Shown here: piece by piece, positions 8,654-18,222 of the stretch
Position numbering within the stretch: the first letter of the stretch is position 1
How the letters are laid out: each line of letters opens with the position of its first letter
Program-made: the position numbers and the translations under genes
Assembly: GCA_026393855.1 (NCBI GenBank)
Contig: JAPKZJ010000090.1
Location: 1-64,000, forward strand
Length of the DNA: 64,000 bases
Direction of reading: 5' to 3'
Source of the DNA: Candidatus Aminicenantes bacterium
Lineage (GTDB): Bacteria > Acidobacteriota > Aminicenantia > Aminicenantales > UBA4085
The notes under the pieces: generated by a model
Told to the model about the DNA's origin: nothing
The model's database searches: none
The model's input: only the letters and a program-made list of their open reading frames with translations

Positions 8654-9750
8654 GGGGCGCCGACTTTTTCGAGGGCCAGCACCAGGGCGCTTTCGTGCCG
8701 GGCGCCGAGGGCCTTGCGCACCGCCAGGACTTCGGCCATCAGGATTTCTTCATAGCCGCGGAGCAGGGCTTTGCGGAGCTCCTCAGGGATGTGCGGCGAG
8801 CCCGGTTTGAGGGCGGGATCGGCCTCGATTCGGCCGTCGGGCAGGAGGGACGCCTTCTGGAATAGGGGGCCGAGCCCGGGTCGGACCTCCTCGATGGATC
8901 GGGCCACGATGGTCCGCCCCAAGGGGCCGATCTCCTTGGTCACGAAGCGATAAAGAAAGGCGCATTTCTCGTTCAGGTTCTCGACCGCCCGGCCGTTGCC
9001 GTCGGCGCTATCCTCGCCGCGCGGCCGGCGGGGCTCCCCCTCGGCCGGCCCGGCGACGCCGAGGGCGAAGAAGGCGAACAGGATCTTGCGGGCTTCCAAG
9101 CGCCCGATCTCGCAGGCCTCGCCGAAGGCTTTCAGGTTGGCGACGCAGCCGATGACTTGGAGGGCGTACCGCTCGTGCGGCTCCCAAACGATCCGGTTCA
9201 AATGGGCCGGGGCGAAGACGCGGATGGGGACCGTTTCGTCCGGCAGGAAGCGATCCATGACGGCGAGGCATCGCATCTGGCGGACGCCCTGCAGAATGAG
9301 CTCCTGGGCGGGCAATAGGCCCAGCCGTTCCCGGACGGGAAGCCCCGCCTCGGTGTCGAGGGCCCAGACGCCGGCCTCCCAGTCGAACAGGGGAAAGATC
9401 CGGCGGGCGTAGAACGATTCCAGAAGACTCCAGAGGGCCTGCGGCGAGATCAAGCCGAGGTCGCCGAGGGCCCGGAACGGCGAGACGTCCCCGGCCTTGG
9501 CCGCGCGGACGCACGTCTTGGCCTGCTCGGCCGTCAGAAAATTCTTTTTGACCAGGGCGGCCAGAAAGTCCTTCTCGGATAGGCCCTCCCGCTCGACCAC
9601 GATGTCGCCGTTCTCGAGGTGGAGGGTTTTCTCGGCGCCGCCGTTGCGGAGGCACAGGCGGCCGGTCGTCCCCGCCCGCCAGAGATCGAAGAGCAGGCGG
9701 GCGAAAGGCGATTCGAGAAGCGATCCTTCCCGCGGGAGGGGGGCCGTCAT
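8650..9750 (-). CDS. DUF4388 (PATAN-type) domain protein
   Basis: A 366-residue cytoplasmic protein. The first about 110 residues match the DUF4388 pattern (SLLESPFARLLFDLWRAGTTGRL, then HLENGDIVVERE), a domain common in deltaproteobacteria and acidobacteria and often linked to gliding or two-component signalling. A second similar segment follows (about 115-230, SPFRALGDLGLISPQALWSLLESFY). The C-terminus is helical with no recognised catalytic motif. It lies 33 bases downstream of the ABC ATPase and overlaps the microprotein by 4 bases. A regulatory or adaptor role is inferred, not shown. Confidence 0.7.
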   Translation of the reverse strand: MTAPLPREGSLLESPFARLLFDLWRAGTTGRLCLRNGGAEKTLHLENGDIVVEREGLSEKDFLAALVKKNFLTAEQAKTCVRAAKAGDVSPFRALGDLGLISPQALWSLLESFYARRIFPLFDWEAGVWALDTEAGLPVRERLGLLPAQELILQGVRQMRCLAVMDRFLPDETVPIRVFAPAHLNRIVWEPHERYALQVIGCVANLKAFGEACEIGRLEARKILFAFFALGVAGPAEGEPRRPRGEDSADGNGRAVENLNEKCAFLYRFVTKEIGPLGRTIVARSIEEVRPGLGPLFQKASLLPDGRIEADPALKPGSPHIPEELRKALLRGYEEILMAEVLAVRKALGARHESALVLALEKVGAP

Positions 9751-9782
9751 GCCTCTAATCTATCCCAACGCGGGGTCCGGCC

Positions 9783-10487
9783 TCAAGCGCGCGGCTTGCG
9801 CTCCTCGCGCTCCAGCTTGCCGTCGCGGATGAAGAGGATTCGCTGGGTCTGGTCGGCCACGTCCCGATCGTGAGTGACCAGGATGATGGTGTTGCCCTCG
9901 GCGTGGAGCTTATGTAAGAGGTTGAGGATCTCCTGGCCGGTTTTGGAGTCGAGATTTCCGGTCGGCTCGTCGGCCAGGATGAGCGAAGGCTCGTTGACCA
10001 GAGCTCGGGCGATAGCCACCCGCTGGCGCTCGCCGCCCGACAGCTCGGGCGGACGGTGGGTCATCCGGTTGGTCATATCGACCTGGGCCAGGGCGGCCTT
10101 GACTCGGGTCTCGCGGTCTTTTTTATGGGTGCCCCTGTAGATCAGCGGCAGCTCGACGTTGCGGAAGGCCGTGGCCCGCGGCAGGAGGTTGAAAACTTGG
10201 AAGACGAAGCCGATCTCGCGGTTGCGGATCTCGGCCAGCTCGTTCTCGGTCATCCGGCTGGCCAGCTTTCCGTTCAGGAAATACTGCCCGCTGGTGGGCG
10301 AATCCAGGCAGCCGAGCAGGTTCATCAGGGTGCTCTTGCCGGATCCGGAGGGTCCCATGATGGAGATGAGCTCGCCGCGTTTGACCTCGAAATTGACCCC
10401 GCAAAGCGCCTCGACCTTGGTCTTGCCCAGGTCGTAAATCTTGCCGAGATTCTCTACCTTGATGACGATGCCGTTCGGTTCGGTCAT
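9783..10487 (-). CDS. ABC transporter ATP-binding protein (MacB/LolD type)
   Basis: 234 residues. Walker [10 protein letters not shown] (about residues 45-53), Q-loop in [22 protein letters not shown], signature [15 protein letters not shown] and Walker [13 protein letters not shown] are complete, with the H-loop THD near 206. The FQxFNLLPR.TA.NVELPL pattern is typical of the MacB/LolD/FtsE group, which powers mechanotransmission rather than classical import. It overlaps the upstream adaptor gene by 4 bases. The matching FtsX-like permease is not in this operon or window, so its partner must be encoded elsewhere. Confidence 0.92.
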   Translation of the reverse strand: MTEPNGIVIKVENLGKIYDLGKTKVEALCGVNFEVKRGELISIMGPSGSGKSTLMNLLGCLDSPTSGQYFLNGKLASRMTENELAEIRNREIGFVFQVFNLLPRATAFRNVELPLIYRGTHKKDRETRVKAALAQVDMTNRMTHRPPELSGGERQRVAIARALVNEPSLILADEPTGNLDSKTGQEILNLLHKLHAEGNTIILVTHDRDVADQTQRILFIRDGKLEREERKPRA

Positions 10488-11722
10488 TTGGTCTTCTTGG
10501 CCTCGATCTTTTCATCGATCTTGATCAGGTCGCCGTCCTTGAGCAGGCGCAGGGCGTCGTAGGGGCCGGCGATGATCTCCTGGCCTTCCTTGAGCCCGGA
10601 CTTGATTTCGATCTCCAGCTCGCCGGTGATGCCCTTGACGACCGGGACGAACTTGGCCCGGCCGGCATCGACGATGAAGAGGCCCTCCTCCTCGACCGTC
10701 TTCTTGTCCGCCTTGATCGTCACGCCGTCCGCGCCCTTCTTTTCCCGTAGAACCAGGGCGGAGATGGGGACGGCCAGGACGTCCTTCTTCTCGGCCGCGA
10801 TGATGTCGGCCGAGGCGGACAGTCCGGGCTTGAGCTGCTTGGGGTCCTCCAGCGTCACCACGACCTTGAAGTCCCGGGACTCCTGGGTCGAGGCGGTGGC
10901 GGCGGTCTTCTGCAGGGCCGAGCTGCCGATCTCCGTCACCAGGCCCTTGAAGACCCGGTCGGGAAAGGCGTCTACCCGGACGTTGGCCGTCTGGCCGAGC
11001 TTGACGCCGATGACATCGGTCTCGTCGACCTCGACCTCGACCTCCATCACCGACAGGTCGGCGATGGTCATCAGGACGGTGCCCGGGTTGTTCATGGTCC
11101 CGATGATGGCCACTTCGCCCTCTTCGACCCGCAGGCTGGTGATGATGCCGTCGATCGGGGCCGAGAAGACCGTCTTGGAGAGATTGTCCAGGGTGCTCTT
11201 CAGCGAGGCCTGGGCCTGCTGGATCTGGAAGCTGATGGCCTTGAAGGAGGCGTCGGCGATCTCGAGCTGGACCTTGGACTGCTCCAGCTGCTCCTTGGAG
11301 ATGAGCTGGTTGTCATAGAGGTTCTTCTGCCGGGCGTAGGCGTCCTGGTTGCGCTTGAGGGTCGCCTCGGCTTTGATCTCTTCGGTCTTGGTCGATTGGA
11401 TGAAGGCCCGATCCCGATCGGCGTTGGCCTCGTACTGGGAGGCGTCCAATTGGAGCAGGAACTCGCCGCGCTTGACCTCCTGGCCCTCGACCACCCCGAT
11501 CTTCAGGATGCGGCCGGGGATCTGAGCGCTGATGTTGATGTTCTTCTTGGGCTTGATCTCGCCCGAGGCCGAGATGAGCTCGGTCAGGTCGGTCCGTTTG
11601 ACCTTCTCGACCGTGGCCTTGACCGGCTTTTCGGCCTTCGAACGGAGGGTCGAGAAGGCGATCAGACCGACGATGACGACCGCGACGGCGATCAGGATGG
11701 TTCTCTTCTTCATGGCAGGCAC
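10484..11722 (-). CDS. Periplasmic adaptor (MacA/HlyD family) with N-terminal membrane anchor
   Basis: 412 residues: an N-terminal transmembrane anchor (about 6-24), then a lipoyl/barrel-sandwich segment ([20 protein letters not shown]), a long alpha-hairpin coiled coil (about 95-185), the second lipoyl half ([18 protein letters not shown]), a beta-barrel domain ([19 protein letters not shown]) and a membrane-proximal domain ([11 protein letters not shown]). This is the layout of MacA-type adaptors linking an inner-membrane ABC pump to an outer-membrane exit duct. Co-operonic with the ATPase (4-base overlap). A good promoter lies 21-49 bases upstream. Confidence 0.92.
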   Translation of the reverse strand: MPAMKKRTILIAVAVVIVGLIAFSTLRSKAEKPVKATVEKVKRTDLTELISASGEIKPKKNINISAQIPGRILKIGVVEGQEVKRGEFLLQLDASQYEANADRDRAFIQSTKTEEIKAEATLKRNQDAYARQKNLYDNQLISKEQLEQSKVQLEIADASFKAISFQIQQAQASLKSTLDNLSKTVFSAPIDGIITSLRVEEGEVAIIGTMNNPGTVLMTIADLSVMEVEVEVDETDVIGVKLGQTANVRVDAFPDRVFKGLVTEIGSSALQKTAATASTQESRDFKVVVTLEDPKQLKPGLSASADIIAAEKKDVLAVPISALVLREKKGADGVTIKADKKTVEEEGLFIVDAGRAKFVPVVKGITGELEIEIKSGLKEGQEIIAGPYDALRLLKDGDLIKIDEKIEAKKTK

Positions 11723-11742
11723 AACTCCAGAAAAGGGCGATA

Positions 11743-11771
11743 ATCATAGTCTAATACGGGGTTCAAATCAA
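11743..11771 (-). promoter_or_regulatory. Promoter of the adaptor/ABC/miaA/hflX/pgsA operon
   Basis: On the minus strand, TTGATT (11766-11771) and TATGAT (11743-11748) are separated by 17 bases, with the adaptor ATG at 11722. No other gene gap over 35 bases occurs until pgsA ends, so this promoter could drive the whole minus-strand block. Confidence 0.65.
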
Positions 11772-12191
11772 AAGGTTTGGCTCGGGGGACGGGGGTTCGC
11801 TCTGGCGGAAATATTTACGCCGTTACGGCTCGGTTTTCTCGGCGGCTCGGAACTCGCGTCCCGCATTCGATCTAACGGACACCGCCCGGGACGCTCAGAC
11901 ATCCTCGCCGGCCGGCCTCATTCCGGGCCGGCTTCCCTCGGCACCTGCCGGAGCCGCATGACGAATCCTCCCCTGTTATAGGGGAGGTAGGAGGGGTAAT
12001 ACCAATAAAAAGAGCCGGAATGCGGCTCCGCATTGGCGATATTTCCGCCCTCGCGACGACGGGCGAGGCGCTGGTCGTTACGAGGACGGCGAAGCGACCG
12101 CATCGGCGCTCACCCCCGCCCCCCTCGTCAAAGTCGAAGAAGCTCTTTGTAATTATCGGATTGAATTTTAAGCGTAATGCTCTTTTATTGG
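11772..12191. other. Gene-free stretch with hairpins and a degenerate hairpin module
   Basis: No credible coding region. Visible structures are a perfect 8-bp stem (CCTCCCCT … AGGGGAGG, 11967-11987), a second inverted repeat (AATGCGG CT CCGCATT, 12019-12034), and a degenerate copy of the GC-rich hairpin module at about 12045-12097 (CCTCG…CGAGG arms recognisable). Together with the following element this makes about 880 bases without a gene. Confidence 0.6.
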
Positions 12192-12600
12192 TTCTTCGCC
12201 AAATTCTGGGGAGACCAAGCGGTTCCGGGTGTCGGCCAACGGCCAGGCTTTGCGCGGTCCTCGATGGGACGATTGCTTCAACGGTCCCCGCGAGGGCGAA
12301 ATCGCGAAGGAAAAGCTTTTTATTCCGAAGGCGCACAACACTTTTATTCTCATTGATATCACCACCCCTACCCCGCCTTCGAAGGCGGGGATATGTAAGC
12401 GCCTTCGGCTGCATGTGCCGAGGGCTGTTTGAGCACGCGACGATCCAACGGAATCGAAAAGGAGTGGGTGGTCAAGAAGACCGGGTGATCAAGAATGCGC
12501 AGTTCCGAGGCGCCGAAGAGAACTGTGGGAAAAGGCGAGAAGAGGCCGAAGCCGCCGGGCTGATACTCCGAACCGCCCTCCCCGGAATTGGCCGATGACC
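12192..12600 (+). repeat. Dispersed MITE-like element, copy B (with terminal inverted repeats)
   Basis: About 409 bp ending 4 bases before the dehydratase stop codon. The ends form an imperfect inverted repeat: the left end (12192-12237, with CGCCAAATTCTGGGGAG and GTCGGCC) matches the complement of the right end (12557-12600). The interior shares the GGGCTGTTTGAGCACG core (about 12421-12436) with copies A, C and D, and carries one hairpin module (12252-12298). A palindrome CCCCGCCTTCGAAGGCGGGG (about 12371-12390) followed by AAGCGCC resembles the second repeat family and may be a nested insertion. No transposase frame is present. Confidence 0.72.
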
Positions 12601-12604
12601 TTTA

Positions 12605-13552
12605 TTATTGCCAAGGCAGGCGGTTTAAATCGACGTTGCCGCCGGAGATGATGACCCCGATCCGCGCGCCGGGGGCCTCGAATCCTTTCTCCCAAAGCGC
12701 AGCGAGCGGCACGGCGCTCGACGGCTCGATGACGATCTTGGCCCGCTCCCAGACGAAGCGCATGGCCTCGATGATGGCCGCTTCGGAAACCGTGACGATC
12801 CGCTCGACGAGGTCGCGGATGATTGGATAAGTGTTGTCGCCGAGCGAGGTCAGCAGGCCGTCGGCGATCGTCTTGGGGCTGAGGGAGGGGAGGATGCGGC
12901 CGGCCTGGATCGAGCGATAAGCGTCGTCGGCGGCCTTGGGTTCCGCCGCCACGATCCGGGTTTTAGGCGCTAAGGCGGAAACGGCCACGGCCGTCCCGCT
13001 CATGAGGCCGCCGCCTCCGATCGGGGCCATGACGACGTCGAGACCGGGGATTTCCTCCAGGAGCTCCATCGCCGCCGTCCCCTGGCCGGCGATGACCAGC
13101 GGATCGTTCGAGGGATGGACGAAGGCCGCTCCCGTTTCCTTGACGACTTCGGCCAGCGCCGCCTCGCGGGCCTCGTTGGTCGGCTCGCAATAAACGATCC
13201 GAGCTCCGTAACCCGCCACGGCCGCTTTCTTCACGGCCGGCGCGTTGGACGGCATGACGATGACGGCGGGGACGCCGTGCATGCGGGCAGCCAGGGTCAG
13301 CGCCTGGGCGTGGTTGCCCGAGGAATGCGTCGCGACCCCGCGAGCCGCATCCCGATCGCTCAAAGAGAAGACCGCGTTCACCGCACCGCGGAATTTAAAG
13401 GCCCCGACCTTTTGGAAGTTCTCGCACTTTAAGAACAGCGAAGCATTAAGCCGCTTATCGAGGGCGTTACAGGTCAACACTGGGGTGCGGTGGGCATAGG
13501 GGCGGATGCGTTCGGCCGCCCGCCGGACGTCGTCGATCGTGGGCTGGGTCAT
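12605..13552 (-). CDS. PLP-dependent serine racemase / threo-3-hydroxyaspartate ammonia-lyase-like enzyme
   Basis: A 315-residue fold-type II PLP enzyme. The cofactor lysine lies in GAFKFRGAVNA (about residue 53), SSGNHAQALTLAA holds the phosphate- and pyridine-binding asparagine loop, and GGGGLMSGTA is the tetraglycine phosphate cup. SGGNVDL at the C-terminus contacts the ring nitrogen. The pattern CENFQK…SSGNHAQAL…IVYCEPTNEAREA…IADGL is closer to serine racemase and hydroxyaspartate ammonia-lyase than to biosynthetic IlvA, and the IlvA regulatory domain is absent. ATG at 13552 is preferred (GGGGGA upstream) over 13564, which abuts the previous stop. It is paired with an ornithine-cyclodeaminase homologue, as in EutB/EutC loci. 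Confidence 0.85.
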   Translation of the reverse strand: MTQPTIDDVRRAAERIRPYAHRTPVLTCNALDKRLNASLFLKCENFQKVGAFKFRGAVNAVFSLSDRDAARGVATHSSGNHAQALTLAARMHGVPAVIVMPSNAPAVKKAAVAGYGARIVYCEPTNEAREAALAEVVKETGAAFVHPSNDPLVIAGQGTAAMELLEEIPGLDVVMAPIGGGGLMSGTAVAVSALAPKTRIVAAEPKAADDAYRSIQAGRILPSLSPKTIADGLLTSLGDNTYPIIRDLVERIVTVSEAAIIEAMRFVWERAKIVIEPSSAVPLAALWEKGFEAPGARIGVIISGGNVDLNRLPWQ

Positions 13553-13564
13553 GGCATCCCCCAT

Positions 13565-14563
13565 TCAGGAATTGAGGACGATGCGTTGTCCGAGTCCGCG
13601 CCGGACGGCCTCCAGATAAGCCGCGGCCGCGGCCGCCGTATCCTGCAGCGCGGTTCCCGTCGAATCGAAGATCGTGATCTCTTCGTCCGACGTCCGGCCG
13701 GGAATTCGGCCGGCGATGAGGTCGCCCAGTTCGCCGCGGACGTTGTCGATCGTCAAAAGCCCCGCATCCAAGGCGTGGTGGAGCTCGCCGACATGGGCGC
13801 TCTGGTCCAGGATGTCGACAAAGACCGAGGCGTCCGCCAGCAGGGCCGGGTCTAGCTCCCGCTTGTCCGGGCTGTCCGCTCCCACGGCGGCGATGAACGT
13901 GCCCGGCCGAACGAACGCTCGCATGAGATAGGGCTTCCGGGACGGCGTGCAGGTCACGATGATTTGACTATGTCGGGCGGCGCTCTCCAATTCGGGGGCG
14001 GGGACCACCTCGAGGCCCAGCTCGGCGGACATGTCGGCGGCGAAGACGCGGGCCGTCTCGGCTGAGGCGTCGTAGGCGAAAGCCCTGACGAGGTTGGGCC
14101 TGACAAGCTTCAGGGCCCGCAATTGAACCCGGCCTTGGTTGCCGCAGCCGCAGATCGTCGCCGTATCCGCGTCGGCCCGGGCCAAGCGCTTGGCGGCGGC
14201 AGCCGTGGCCGCGCCTGTCCGCAGGATGGTGATCTCGATCGAATCCATGACCGCCAGCGGCGTTCCGTTCGTCCCGTCGAACAGGATGATGACGCCCTGG
14301 ATGGCCGGCAGGCCGAACAGCTCTTTGTTGCGGAAGAAGCCGCCGTTGGCCTTGAGGCCGACGTAGGTCCGGTCGTCGAGTCGCAGCCCTCCGCCTTTGA
14401 TGTGGAATTCCCCGCCGTCGGCGTCGATATGCATCAGGCCGGGCGCCAGCGCTTTTCCATCGGCCCGCATCCGAAAGGCTTCTTCCACCGCAGGGATGCA
14501 GTCAGCCAGCGTCAGGACCGAGGCGATCTCGGATCGTCGCAGAAGAAGGAGACTCGGGTTCAT
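13565..14563 (-). CDS. Ornithine cyclodeaminase / mu-crystallin family protein
   Basis: A 332-residue NAD(P)-binding enzyme. The Rossmann loop is CGCGNQGRVQL (about residues 137-147). The N-terminal substrate region has GGEFHIKGG and YVGLKANGGFFRNKELFGLPAIQG, with the conserved lysine of the family in VGLKANG. Members act as ornithine cyclodeaminase, alanine dehydrogenase, ketimine reductase or EutC. It is encoded directly upstream of the PLP dehydratase, so the pair probably processes one amino or imino acid: the dehydratase may produce an enamine/imine and this protein reduce or deaminate it. The exact substrate is unknown. Confidence 0.85.
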   Translation of the reverse strand: MNPSLLLLRRSEIASVLTLADCIPAVEEAFRMRADGKALAPGLMHIDADGGEFHIKGGGLRLDDRTYVGLKANGGFFRNKELFGLPAIQGVIILFDGTNGTPLAVMDSIEITILRTGAATAAAAKRLARADADTATICGCGNQGRVQLRALKLVRPNLVRAFAYDASAETARVFAADMSAELGLEVVPAPELESAARHSQIIVTCTPSRKPYLMRAFVRPGTFIAAVGADSPDKRELDPALLADASVFVDILDQSAHVGELHHALDAGLLTIDNVRGELGDLIAGRIPGRTSDEEITIFDSTGTALQDTAAAAAAYLEAVRRGLGQRIVLNS

Positions 14564-14655
14564 CGGCGGCCTCGCACGGGGATTGGGAAAGCCGATTCGA
14601 GTATATCGTCCCGGCGGATAGGGTTCAAGGGCGGGGCCGCCGCCCGCCCGCGGGC

Positions 14656-14684
14656 TTGACTCCCCATCCCGCCGGGCTTAGACT
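14656..14684 (+). promoter_or_regulatory. Promoter of the GH36 gene
   Basis: TTGACT (14656-14661), 17-base spacer and TAGACT (14679-14684). It is followed by a GGAGG ribosome site seven bases before the ATG at 14718. Confidence 0.65.
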
Positions 14685-14717
14685 CCCCGAAAAAGGGAAG
14701 AGAATGGAGGTCCCGTC

Positions 14718-16733
14718 ATGAAACGCATCGCCGGCCCGCTGCTCATCCTGGCCCTTGTCATCCCCGCCGCCGCGCTGGTCGATCCCTTGTCCGTCCACGA
14801 CCGCGCGGCCCGGGACAAGTTCGCCGCGGCCTATGTCGGAAAGCTCCAAACTCCCGCTGTCTCGTTCCAATACGGCGGCAAGCCGTCCGCGGGCCTGTTC
14901 AAGTCCTGGCCCGCGGTCACCGACACCCAAACGGCCGGGACGAAAACCATCCGTACCACCGTTTACACCGACCCTGCGACCAAGCTCCAGGTGACGGTCG
15001 TGACGACCATGTATTCCGATTTTCCGGCCGTCGAGTGGGTGGCCCGGTTCAAGAACGCGGGCGGCAAGGACACGCCGATCATCGAGGGCCTCCAAGCCTG
15101 CGACGTGGTCCTGGCCGACCGCCCCGCGGGCGCCGCGACGCTTTACCGCGCTCTGGGCAGCAGCGCCACGCGCAGCGACTTCGCCCCGGTCCAGGACGCT
15201 TTAGCGATCAATGCCGAAGTGGTGTTCGGCCCCTCCGGCGGGCGGTCATCGGACTCGACGGCTCTGCCGTTCTTCAACATCGCCTCTGATGGCGCCGGGG
15301 TCATGGCCGCGATCGGCTGGAGCGGCAGCTGGACCGCCGCCGTGAAGAGGACCGGGCCGCAGGCCATCCGCCTGAGAGCCGGCCAGTCCGCGACGCGCTT
15401 CGTTCTTCACCCCGGCGAGGAAGTCCGCATCCCCTCCGTGGCCCTCGTCTTCTGGAAGGCCCCCGACCGTCTGGCCGGGCACAATCTTTTCCGGCGCTTC
15501 ATCCTGGCCCACCACTCGCCGTTCCCGAAGACTCCCCTGGCCATGCTGCCGTTCAGCAGCAGCGTCGGCTCCGGCGGCCCGCTGCCCTGCAACGAGCACG
15601 TCTGCGCCACCGAGAGCTATGTCCTGGCCGCCATCGATCGTCTGCGACAGTTCAAGCTCGAGCCGGACGCCTGCTGGATCGACGCCGGCTGGTACGAGAA
15701 CGCTTCCATCTCGTGGTGGGCGGGTGTGGGCAACTGGACCATCAACAAAGCCAACTTCCCGCGCGGCTTCAGGCCGATCACCGACGCCACTCGGGCCTGG
15801 GACGGCAAGCGCTTCGTCCTGTGGTTCGAGCCCGAGCGGGTCTACGAGGGAACGCGGATTGACCGGGAGCATCCGGAGTGGGTGACCAAGCTGCCCGGCA
15901 ATCCCAACCGCCTGCTCAACCTGGGCGACCCCCAAGCCCTCCGCTGGCTCATCGGCGAAATCGCACGCTTCCTCAAAGCCGAGGGCGTCTCGATCTACCG
16001 GCAGGACTTCAACTTCGACCCGGCGCTCTATTGGAAGGCTATGGACGCTCCCGACCGCGTCGGCGTCGCGGAGATGAAGCACATCGCGGGGCTTTATGCC
16101 TTCTGGGACGGCCTGCTGGCCGCCCAGCCCGGCCTGCTGATCGACAACTGCGCCTCCGGCGGCCGCCGCATCGACCTGGAGACCGTCGGCCGCAGCGTGC
16201 CGCTGTGGCGCACCGACTACTCCTACTTCGAGCCCAACGGCTACCAGTGCCACACCTACGGCCTGCACCTCTACCTGCCGTGGAGCGGAACGGGCAACAA
16301 CGACCCGCGCAAGTACAACTTCCGCAGCTCCATGAACGGAGCCGTGGTCACGGGCTGGGAGCTCAACAACTCGTTCCCGATCCCCCTGGCCCAGGACGAC
16401 ATCGCCGAGTTCCGCGCCCTGCGCCCCTACTTCCTTGCCGACTACTATCCGCTGACCGAATATTCGACCGGCGACGAGGCCTGGGCCGCCTTCCAATGGG
16501 ACAGGCCCGAGGAGCGCGACGGAATTGTCCTGGCCTTCCGTCGGCCGTCGGCGCCGGCCGCCTCGATCGTCGTCCGCCTGCGCGGGCTCGACCCGGAGGG
16601 GGACTACGAGGCCAGCTTCGAGGATTACGGGATCGCCGTGGTCAAGACGGGCCGCGAGCTGGGCCAGGGGCTGTCGGTCAAGATTCCGGATGCGCCGGGC
16701 TCGCTGCTCATCCGCTACAAGCGGGTGAGGTAG
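14718..16733 (+). CDS. Secreted GH36 alpha-galactosidase-like glycosidase
   Basis: 671 residues with a cleavable signal (MKRIAGPLLILALVIPAAA). It probably hydrolyses terminal alpha-galactosides in the periplasm or outside. The N-terminal beta-sandwich supersandwich spans about residues 25-260. The barrel carries DACWIDAGWYEN (about 315), the predicted nucleophile Asp in YRQDFNFD (about 430) and the predicted acid/base Asp in RTDYSYFEPNGYQ (about 499), with DNCASGGRRIDLE between. A C-terminal beta domain follows. GH36 also contains alpha-N-acetylgalactosaminidases, so substrate is uncertain. The gene is monocistronic with its own promoter and a GGAGG site. Confidence 0.88.
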   Translation: MKRIAGPLLILALVIPAAALVDPLSVHDRAARDKFAAAYVGKLQTPAVSFQYGGKPSAGLFKSWPAVTDTQTAGTKTIRTTVYTDPATKLQVTVVTTMYSDFPAVEWVARFKNAGGKDTPIIEGLQACDVVLADRPAGAATLYRALGSSATRSDFAPVQDALAINAEVVFGPSGGRSSDSTALPFFNIASDGAGVMAAIGWSGSWTAAVKRTGPQAIRLRAGQSATRFVLHPGEEVRIPSVALVFWKAPDRLAGHNLFRRFILAHHSPFPKTPLAMLPFSSSVGSGGPLPCNEHVCATESYVLAAIDRLRQFKLEPDACWIDAGWYENASISWWAGVGNWTINKANFPRGFRPITDATRAWDGKRFVLWFEPERVYEGTRIDREHPEWVTKLPGNPNRLLNLGDPQALRWLIGEIARFLKAEGVSIYRQDFNFDPALYWKAMDAPDRVGVAEMKHIAGLYAFWDGLLAAQPGLLIDNCASGGRRIDLETVGRSVPLWRTDYSYFEPNGYQCHTYGLHLYLPWSGTGNNDPRKYNFRSSMNGAVVTGWELNNSFPIPLAQDDIAEFRALRPYFLADYYPLTEYSTGDEAWAAFQWDRPEERDGIVLAFRRPSAPAASIVVRLRGLDPEGDYEASFEDYGIAVVKTGRELGQGLSVKIPDAPGSLLIRYKRVR

Positions 16734-16763
16734 GCGAGGCCGCAGGCCTGGCGTTCGGCCGCG

Positions 16764-18062
16764 TCAGTCGTAATGGTCGTGGCCGACCAGCCCCAGGGTC
16801 CCGAAGCGCGGATTGACGACGTTGCTGAAGATCGAGCCGAAGGTGTAGCTCAGGCTGACCTGGAAGCCCAGGTTGTATTCCGTGGCCAGCTCGCGCCGCT
16901 CCAGCAGGACTTCCTCCAGCGAAGCGCCGCCCTTGGGCAGGGAGAGCTGGTCGCGGACCCGCTCGTAAAAGCCGTCGACGTTGAACTCCAGCCCCTTGAA
17001 GATCCGGAAGGACAGCTCGGTTTGGAGCTGAAGCCGGTTTTTAGCGAAATCGTGGAAGTAGTTCGAGCCCTCCAGGCCCGCCGAGAGGCTGCCCCACGGC
17101 TCCTTGATCTCCAGGGTGGCCGAAAGGGTCTGGGCGAACAGCGTCTCGCGCATCTTGTCGTAGATCGTCTCCTCGCGGTAGCGGTTCATCTCGGGCCCGA
17201 CCCGGTAGAGGAAGCGGAGCTGACGCCGGGTGGACTGGGAGTAAGGGCAGAGGTCGTATTCCACGGCGGCGTTGGGGATGAGCTTGGATTTCAGGTTGCG
17301 GAAGGTGGAGGACGAGACGCTCAGATAGACGCCTGCCGACCAGTGCTCGCCCAGGCTCTTGACGACGAGCCCGGCGAAATCCTGCGAGTCGGAGTCGCTG
17401 AGGATGGTCTCCTCCTCGTACATGAACCGCTGCCTGGTGAGCTGGCTGTACAGCCCCAACCGGATCATGAGGCCGGGCGTGATCTTGGCCGCCGTGGCCA
17501 AGAGGCTCAAGGTCTCGTCCTTGGTCTGGCTTTGCTGGTCCAGCTCGCCGCCGACACTTAAGCTGAAGACCCAGAATTTCCAGGGATCTACGACGTCGGT
17601 CGGCGCGAGGCTCTCATTCAGCTCGATCTTGATAAGGCTTCGGATCGGGGTCCGGGCGGCGTAGGGGATGAGGCCCATCCGCAGGACACCGACGTAGCCG
17701 CGGCGGATCTCCTCCTCCGTGGCGGTCTTGTTGGAGGCGTAGATGAGCTTGTTGTCCAGGCCGGCGCAGGCGCCCTGCCCGATAAAGGCCAGGGTGTACT
17801 CCGTGCCGCCGCTGCCCGTGCTCTGGGTCGTGATCAGGACATGGACGTCGGCCTCCTTGCGGTCGCGGACGTAGTTGACGAAGGGGATCTCGGTCCGGAT
17901 GTAGTCGACGTCGCACTCCTTGCAGTCTAGGAAAACCTTGGGCGCGCTCTTGCGGAGCGCGGCCGGATCGGTCTTGGCCTCCTGGGCCGGGAGGCGGGAC
18001 GGCAGGACGGCGAAGGCCAGGACGGCGGCCAGGATCGAAAGCGGGCGGCGGGCTTTTCTCAT
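16764..18062 (-). CDS. Predicted outer-membrane beta-barrel protein
   Basis: 432 residues with a signal peptide (hydrophobic 8-24, ending LPAQ). The N-terminal about 130 residues form a soluble domain with a CKEC pair (KVFLDCKECDVDY) and an unusual GTEYTLAFIGQGACAGLDN segment. The rest alternates polar and aromatic residues in amphipathic strands (LLYSQLTRQRFMYEEE, LQLQTELSFRIFKGLEF, YNLGFQVSLSYTFGSIFS), typical of a barrel. Similar proteins are annotated only as hypothetical in acidobacterial genomes. It is transcribed away from the neighbouring glycosidases (convergent with GH36), so a functional link is not evident. Confidence 0.72.
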   Translation of the reverse strand: MRKARRPLSILAAVLAFAVLPSRLPAQEAKTDPAALRKSAPKVFLDCKECDVDYIRTEIPFVNYVRDRKEADVHVLITTQSTGSGGTEYTLAFIGQGACAGLDNKLIYASNKTATEEEIRRGYVGVLRMGLIPYAARTPIRSLIKIELNESLAPTDVVDPWKFWVFSLSVGGELDQQSQTKDETLSLLATAAKITPGLMIRLGLYSQLTRQRFMYEEETILSDSDSQDFAGLVVKSLGEHWSAGVYLSVSSSTFRNLKSKLIPNAAVEYDLCPYSQSTRRQLRFLYRVGPEMNRYREETIYDKMRETLFAQTLSATLEIKEPWGSLSAGLEGSNYFHDFAKNRLQLQTELSFRIFKGLEFNVDGFYERVRDQLSLPKGGASLEEVLLERRELATEYNLGFQVSLSYTFGSIFSNVVNPRFGTLGLVGHDHYD

Positions 18063-18222
18063 GACGGATCCTCCAAGGCGAGAAGTGCGTTTCGTGTTGC
18101 CGTGCCGGGTCCGGAGAGCCGCGGCCGTTGGTCTATTCTAAACGCGAAGCCGGGAAATAGATACGTTTCTCTTGGCGTGATCGGGCCGGTCGATTCTGAT
18201 ATCATCCGCTCGGGAGGCGCCC

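Noticed and set aside
11872-12414. A 180-codon minus-strand frame
   Set aside because: It runs through the dispersed repeat and hairpin modules; similar peptides appear wherever the repeat occurs.
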